Shown here piece by piece: positions 57,414 through 64,000 of a DNA stretch of 64,000 nucleotides. Each line of letters starts with the position of its first letter. The first letter of the stretch is position 1. The DNA lies in the NCBI RefSeq assembly GCF_933775445.1, contig NC_065874.1, positions 3,243,001 to 3,307,000 on the forward strand, given 5' to 3'. Both the position numbers and the translations under genes were made by a program. The notes under the pieces are model-generated. The model did no database searches. It worked only from the letters and a program-made list of their open reading frames with translations, and was not told the origin of the DNA. This DNA is from Argentina anserina (lineage: Eukaryota; Streptophyta; Magnoliopsida; Rosales; Rosaceae).

Positions 57414-59099
57414 GAATGGGCACCGTAATTGTTGTTCGGTGAGGATTGAAGGTTGTTGCTACTCTTCCCTATTTAAATTAATGTCAACCAGTCATTTGTT
57501 GATACTGCTTGAGACAGTGTACTCGTGGACATCGATTCATTGAACATATATGCTGTAAGAAAAAACCAGAAACGGAAACATATATCAAGGGAAAATGATT
57601 TTCTCATCATGGTGCAATCGACAGAATAATTTGATTGATTACAGCAGAGTTTGGTGGATTCTTTTCAATCTTGTACCAGGAAGTTGAAACTGGTTGTTAT
57701 CATGTCTGTGTAATATACTGGAATATAAGTAAAATCTGTTCTCATTTCATAAATAAAAGTAAAATCGATTCTAGTAAGACTAGAGTATTCATTTGAGTCA
57801 TTCCCATTCTTCTGACTCAACTAAAATACAGACCAAAACTTTAAGCAAACTGCTAAATAAAGCTGAAAAGGGACTGGTTCAAGTGCTTTTATATACAGCA
57901 AACTTATATGTGACTAAGAACTCCCTGTTGGAAAACACCTTGGACTATGTATCAGTATTACCTAAATGTATCAACTAAATGGCTTTGATTTAATTCGGAT
58001 TTAATCAATAGAAATACATATGTGAAACTCCCGTTATTTAGTTCGGGTAAATATCACCTAATAGACTATTAGGTGGAGAATTATCAGTGAATGAACCTGA
58101 TTAATCTTGAGAATATGTGATAAACGTCTAGCCACCTATCTGGAAAACATCAAGTTCAACTCGCCTTCTATCTGCGCAGAACATTAAGCATTTCGTCACA
58201 TTCTGAGAGTTATAGTAGCATAGCATTGAATATTTGCTGTGTTGCCGTGTTGGTGTTGCAGCGGAGTGCTGTAGGCCTGTGGTACTGGCTGTATTGCGTT
58301 GGATCTCTAGCTACTAGAGTGAAGTGTAGCTGTTGAATCAGAAGAAGAGATGGTAGGAGTTTGAAGCTAAATTGATGAAGTATGATCACTTCCTAGAATC
58401 CTAGTCCAACTAGGAAAACTTAAAACTCCTTTTTTTTTATAGAGAAATTGATATAGTTCATCGGGCAAGTCGCCCATATGACCGAAGCCTATAATTACCG
58501 GTAGTTATACAGGAGAAAACTCCAATACAAACTATACACCTGGTCAAGCGAGATATAAACTTATATTCAAGCTTAATCTAGACTACTACGCTTAGATCAA
58601 TAAAAAACAACATAAAGTAACCTAGTAGTATATTTGTCTAAGACCTCATTGATGTACATCAATACTAGTGCAATGAGTTAAATCATGTGCTACATAAGGA
58701 ACAAATATACAAGACAAATGTCCACTAAACTACTAAACTAACCTGCAGGTAGCATTATTAGACAATAGATATAAAAAAAAGTAAAAAGGCATAAGGGAGT
58801 TAGCCCATGAATGGAAATCCACCAGGCTCACAAAAAGCAACCTTAGACTAACCTCAATCCACACGCCGACCTAGCTTATACCGCCGCCTAACCGACACTA
58901 CGAGCCTCTTATTGCTGCGTTGCGGCCAAGTTTTGCCACTATTGCCGCCATTGAGCTTTGCACCCTCACCGCGAGCTTCGCAAGATCCCACTATCGGGAG
59001 CCCGCAAGCCCCCACCACCGAGGACTCAACAAAGGACGCATGCAAGCGTCCCAAAAACCCTCCTCGATGAGTCGGCAAAACTTGTCATTGAACCCAACT
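57414..59099. other. Intergenic; possible minus-strand retroelement 3' part
   Basis: After the protease 3' UTR no gene is recognised. From about 58432 to 59660, interrupted by the MITE at 59108, a more GC-rich stretch begins with an oligo-T run. On the minus strand this would be the poly-A end of a truncated LINE-like copy. No RT motif was found, so this is a weak reading. Confidence 0.35.
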
Positions 59100-59585
59100 A
59101 ATACAAGCAGGAGCGGATCTAGGGCATTGGTAGGGGGGACTCAAGTCCCTCAAAGAATTTGGGAAATACTTACCTAAGTACATGCAATATATTCATATGG
59201 TGTAGTTTTGCATGCTTGGTTTTAAAGTTTTGTTAATATCAAGCCCACCTAAGATCAAATTCCAATAAATGCATATTTGTGTGTCTATTTTTCCATTTAC
59301 TTCCAATCTTTCTTGATTTCTTCAACATGTAATTAATCTATTTTATTTTCATTGTGTATTAATTTTGATTAAGGTTTTTGATCAAATCTAAAAATTTCCT
59401 TTTGCAATAATTGACTAAACTTATGATAATTTTGAATGGATTGCTATTTTCACATCAACAAGGTATACATTTATTATATTATAGTTGAATATTTTATGCA
59501 CTATAAAATTTTATCACTTCGGCCGTTGAGGAAAAAATTCAAGTCCCCCCGAATTGTGAATCTTGGATCCGCTACTGAATACGAG
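59100..59585 (+). mobile_element. Complete hAT-type MITE with 8-bp duplication
   Basis: The element proper is 59108-59577 (470 bp). Its ends read CAGGAGCGGATCTA and, inverted, CAGTAGCGGATCCA. AATACAAG lies before and AATACGAG after it, an 8-bp duplication with one change. Both subterminal regions carry GGGGGACT next to the ends. It has no ORF of interest. This is the reference copy for the fragments at 1-302 and 24436-24690. Confidence 0.9.
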
Positions 59586-62196
59586 CCCCCACAACACCGT
59601 CTCCACGAGGTCAGAACGAGATCAGAGATCCAAGCGGAGCCATTTTTCTATGGACGTTGAAAGGATCCCTCACATAGCCCATTTGAGAGCTATTTTAAAT
59701 GAATCCCCGTCCGGCAAACAAACCACTTGACATTGGTGAGCTATCTTGTCATCGCTTGGGTTGCTACCATACGAAGCTATCTGGTCTAAGAAGGAAACGC
59801 CGCCTCTATGTGGAGAGAGAATTCTCCCTTGCTAGGGTATTGTACACGACGTTTGAAGCATTGGGAAAACTTAAACTTGATTTTGTAGTTTCTGCAGAAT
59901 TGTTTTATGTGCTTTGTGACATATATGGTCTTTATCTTTAGCAGTACGTAACGCGATCCTTTCAGGACTAACTCTCCCTGCAGGCAGATTGGGAGTTCTC
60001 ACCAACGAGCTGCTGCATGGAAATGACCCGAATCACCTGATGGTCTTATTTCACAGATGCAGCTAATGCAGGTAGTGGCCAAAACCCAAAAGCCCAAACC
60101 TTTTGAAGGCCTTTTGAAGCTGAAACAGTAACTATACATCTGAATCCAGATTCCAGAGAATAGTGGTGATGCCTATGATAACCTGGTCTCTATGTTCAGC
60201 AATGTAATTGTCGCCCCCCTGCTACTCTACTAAGTCTGATTTTACACGAAGCTCAAATGGAAATCGTAGACTTTTGTTCACAAGAAATACAGAGATAGAA
60301 AAATTTAATTATTTTGCTAACACAAAGGCATTGGAAAATGTGATGCCCCATATCCTTTGTATTCTATACCTTGTTGCCAAGGAAAATAGTCGACACAAGT
60401 CAAATTGCCCCAATAACACTATCATAGCTTTTGCATGTCATAAGTTTGCTGGTGCTACTGCTGCTGCTGCTACAATAATACAGTAATAGGGGAAGTAGGG
60501 CAAGACTTTTAGCCGATCAAAGCTAAATTATCATATAGACCACAGACTTTGCCGACAAAAAAAAATAGAGAACATGCCTTTTATTAACAAATTGTTCGTC
60601 CGGGATTAGGTGTAAACATAGTTTTTATAGAGCAAGGTGCAGAACGAAATAAAATATGAGAAATTCCAAATGTTCACAGCCATACGCAGCAAATCTACTG
60701 TACCCAATATTATGAGTTGAGAACACCTAGTTATGAGAAAACAAGTTAGGCACCGGACCTGCTAATTAAGTTCCTAATGAACCTCCTAGCTAGCCTCTTG
60801 CTATTATGAGTTGCTCTTCTAGATTTGAGTTGGTATTATGAGTTTTTGCTTTGAAGCAAACTTTTTCAGTTTCCACTGTCCAGATTCCCTGAAAACCAAA
60901 AATGTATTAGGATTATAGGAGGACTGAAAGCAGCCTAGCTAGTTCGGTCATCTCCTGTTATAAATTAAGCTAGCTGTATATAATCTTGTAACCTACCTTT
61001 ATAACTTAATGAGAATAGCCACAATGTAGCCTTCAAGCCTCTCATGCTTTTTCTGTGATTCCATTTCATCAAAGCTTAATGTTATAGCATATAACCGATC
61101 AGCAACTGGGAAGAGTTTTCATTTTCCGTTTTGGTTTTGTTACCATGAACTTAGATTCTGGATATGAGACTATTATCTAATGATTCTAATCCCTTGTCTC
61201 GTGTGTGAAAACACTAATCCGACCAATGAATCAGTTGCATTAGGTGATTATATGAAACTGGTAGCTCAAAACCATGAATCATCTGGCATGATGATGTGAC
61301 AAACTCTGATTATTCTTCCATGTCTTGAGGAATTTGTACAAATACAAATAGTCCAAAGTGCAGAGAATAATCATCTAGTGTCAGAGGCACAAAAGGCCTG
61401 AATCAAAGCATTATCAGTCAATCAAGGTAATCAGAACAAAATAACAACCATTTTATAATTCGAAGGTTTGTTATTTTATAATTGTTGCACCTAGCTACAA
61501 AAATGGAAAAACAATCAAGACTGGCTTTCAGGATCGAATAAAGCTTATAAATGGGGATCCCCGCAATTAGAGGGGCACTTTATAGGAAAGCATTCGTGTT
61601 ATTTAGTTGATTGACCAAACTTTTTTTTTTCCCCTTGAATAAAAATGACCAATCTGAATATATCGGGGGAAATCTCAATGTTTCAATCTTTCAAATTCTG
61701 CAATCTGCGGAAGAAAATCTGCAGTCCCTTTTTTTCCATCCCCTTATTTGTTTCCCTTTCAAAATCTGACATTTGACATTTGCATCCAACTCAACTTAAC
61801 AGCCTCTAACCCATCCTAACCCCGTTTAACTATAGAGTTAGGCTAATCTAAAACTCAACTCTAACTCATCTCTAGTTTATGATTTTAATTATATTATATA
61901 AAAAAAGAATATTAAAGGTCGACCTAATCTAAAACAACGACTCAAAACGTCGACCTAGTTGGAAAACAAAGACCGTGTTCCTCTTCTTCGTCTTCCCCTA
62001 TGGATGAAATTATGTGTAATGCATTTGAAGTTTGAGAGATGAGAACCAAGTTGCAAAACAGAATTCCTCTTCTTCTTTGTCTTCAATTTTGTGTTTTGTT
62101 CTTTGTATGAACATTGCCGAATGTGTGTTTAATTATCTTTAATTACTTTTACTGAATTTTATTGTTCTAAATGTTATCAAAATTCAGCACTCATAA
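59586..62196. other. Intergenic, no recognised gene
   Basis: Short open stretches at 59699-59941 and 60208-60486 lack motifs and splice context. A (GCT)n-like run (GCTGCTGCTGC) lies near 60460. I found no element ends. Confidence 0.45.
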
Positions 62197-63297
62197 TTGA
62201 TTGAAGGCAAAAATATCGATTTGCACCCTAAACTTGGCTGAAATTGTCAATTTGCACCCCGAATTTGCATTTGAGTCAATTTACCTCCTCAACTTGGTAA
62301 AAATTGCCGATTTACACCCCGAACTTGTATTTGATTCAATTTACCTCATAAACTTGGTAAAATTGCCGATTTGCACCTCATCCGTTAAATTTAACTGTTT
62401 TTATCCAATTTTGCGTCACATGTCATGCACATGAGGGGTAATGTTGTCATTTTCTATTTATATTTTTCTTAAAAACAAATAAAAATATTCTTTAAAATGA
62501 GGATTATTTTGTTAATCAAATTATTTATTTACATCTTTTTTTCTACCTACTTAACCCTACTTTGAATTATATATTCAATATACCCACCCATTCAAATATA
62601 GTGTGTTGTGTATAAATATATTTTTATATGTACACATTGTTGGAGGATGAACAAAACGAGAATAATAACGACGTAATAGAACAGAACGTAATCGTTTATT
62701 GATTGATAATGAGGCCAATATATAGGCATTACATAACCACAATCCCGTAGGATTCTGAGTCCTAATCTATTACAGAGATGCGAATCTATCTCTAACAGGA
62801 AACCTAATAAGGCTAAGATACACACAATGGTAGAATAGTAATTCTCTTGGAACACACATTTATTTTTAATTTTCAATGTATTTATTTATTTATATTTTTT
62901 CTAATATCTTTTAACATACCATATCACATAAAATAATAAATATATAAATCAATAACATGTTTCGAAAAAACAAACATTGTAGCAAATGTTCCTCTTAAGT
63001 AATTTTATTAATTTATTTCATTATTCAATATGAATAAATATATAATGACAATATTACCCCTTAAATGCATGACATGTGACGCAAAATTGGATAGAAACAA
63101 TTAAATTTAACGGATGGGGTGCAAATCGGCAATTTTTACCAAGTTTAGGAGGTAAATTGACTCAAATACAAGTTCGGGTGTGAATCGGCAATTTTTACTA
63201 AATTTAGGAGGTAAATTGACTCAAATGCAAGTTCTGGGTGCAAATTGACAATTTCAGCCAAGTTTAGGGTGTAAATCGGTATTTATACTTGATTGAA
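62197..63297. mobile_element. Mutator-type inverted-repeat element with 9-bp duplication
   Basis: The element proper is 62206-63288. TTGATTGAA lies immediately before (62197-62205) and after (63289-63297), a perfect 9-bp duplication as made by Mutator-like elements. The arms (about 250 bp each) are inverted copies built of a repeated unit reading AATTTACCTCCTCAACTTGG / CAATTTTTACCAAG on opposite strands. The interior is AT-rich and holds a 217-bp solo LTR. No transposase is present. Confidence 0.9.
62633..62859 (-). mobile_element. 217-bp solo LTR nested in the inverted-repeat element
   Basis: The LTR proper is 62638-62854, minus orientation. It starts TGTTCCAAGAG and ends CATCCTCCAACA on that strand (TGTT...AACA). 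CACAT flanks it on both sides (62633-62637 and 62855-62859), a perfect 5-bp duplication. A CCTATATATTGG box lies in the expected promoter position. The size and ATCAATCAATAA-like 3' part resemble short Copia or TRIM-type LTRs. No internal region remains. Confidence 0.88.
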
Positions 63298-64000
63298 ATG
63301 GATCAAGGAGAGTGAGTCAAAAATAATCAGCAGTTCAGCACATGCTAATGGGGCCAAAATGCTTCACTTTCACAATCTCTTTCATGAGACCTTGCATGCT
63401 TTTCCTTAATTTTTTTCACTACTTAGCTTAGACTCTTAATCCCACTTCGTTAGAAAACAATCACAGTCTAACCATAAAATTGATTTAAAATGATTCACAA
63501 CTAGTGTGTGGAGATGGACTCGTGGACTTAAAGTCTTCGGGGAAAAATCATTCAGTGTAATCGATACGTTGGCTGAATCATTCAACTCAAATGCTATTCT
63601 GTATCAAGTTCGAAACAATATATTCCAAAGATATTTGCATGCTTTATAATTGATATGTAATGTCTGATGATAATTAAGTGAAATATCAATGAGAAAATAT
63701 ATATCATTTAAGCAAAAGTCTCAAAAACATGATAAATAGATGAGTTTTTGGTCCACCAAATATGTCAGATCTGAATAGTTTAAGACCTTGGATCAGCAAC
63801 CGTCTTTGTACTCCCAACTGTAATGTCCGTGACAGCACCTCAATGCCCTCAATAAATAGGACTTTCATAAATAACACAGCAAGAATCAAAAGGGCAGATA
63901 ATCCATTGCTAGAAAGAAATAATCAAAATGGGACCACACTTTGGTAGAATTAGGAAGCAAAATGATGGAGGCTTTCCTCTGCAACTCTGCATGTGTTTGG
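63298..64000. other. AT-rich right edge, no recognised gene
   Basis: No coding, RNA or element signal that I can support. Confidence 0.5.

Overview
The window is nuclear DNA of a flowering plant, almost certainly a eudicot. Genes are small and spliced with canonical plant sites (GTAAG donors, T-rich acceptors), the space between them is AT-rich, and nearly every class of plant transposable element is present. No sequence feature fixes the species; a Rosaceae-like genome is a guess.

Well-supported host genes, left to right: an ASIL-like trihelix transcription factor (minus, 3833-6384, two coding exons); a seven-exon gene of unknown function (minus, 20512-23772, every intron in phase 1) with a decayed partial copy next to it (24.7-26.4 kb); a DUF4228/PADRE stress protein (minus, 29072-29581); the intronless PTS2 import receptor PEX7 (plus, 36158-37117); three intronless PYR/PYL/RCAR abscisic-acid-receptor-like genes (plus 38602-39123, plus 40820-41302, minus 51237-51752); and a granulin-domain papain-like cysteine protease with five coding exons (plus, 54763-57413). 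A broken SAG12-like protease fragment lies at 1.8-2.3 kb.

The rest is mostly mobile DNA, much of it with readable ends and target-site duplications. It includes a 3.0-kb solo LTR with a perfect 5-bp duplication (9078-12116) and a non-coding LTR retrotransposon whose interior is mainly two tandem arrays (14681-19419). Also present are a PIF/Harbinger-type element that split an old LINE-like remnant (33411-34497), a 4-kb Mutator-like element with 146-bp inverted ends and a damaged FAR1-type transposase gene (42241-46230), hAT-type elements (1-302, 24436-24690, 47349-48069, 53421-54231, 59108-59577), and a 1.08-kb Mutator-type inverted-repeat element with a 217-bp solo LTR nested in it (62206-63288).

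The genes do not form an operon-like unit. The one functional cluster is the ABA-receptor trio. All three encode HKL instead of the usual HRL latch, and two carry SGLPG instead of the SGLPA gate; the Mutator element lies between the second and third. I see no clearly new multi-gene system. The most interesting items are the variant PYL cluster, the phase-1 gene of unknown function with its dying duplicate, and the tandem-array retrotransposon with a nested element carrying duplicated tRNA-like promoter boxes.
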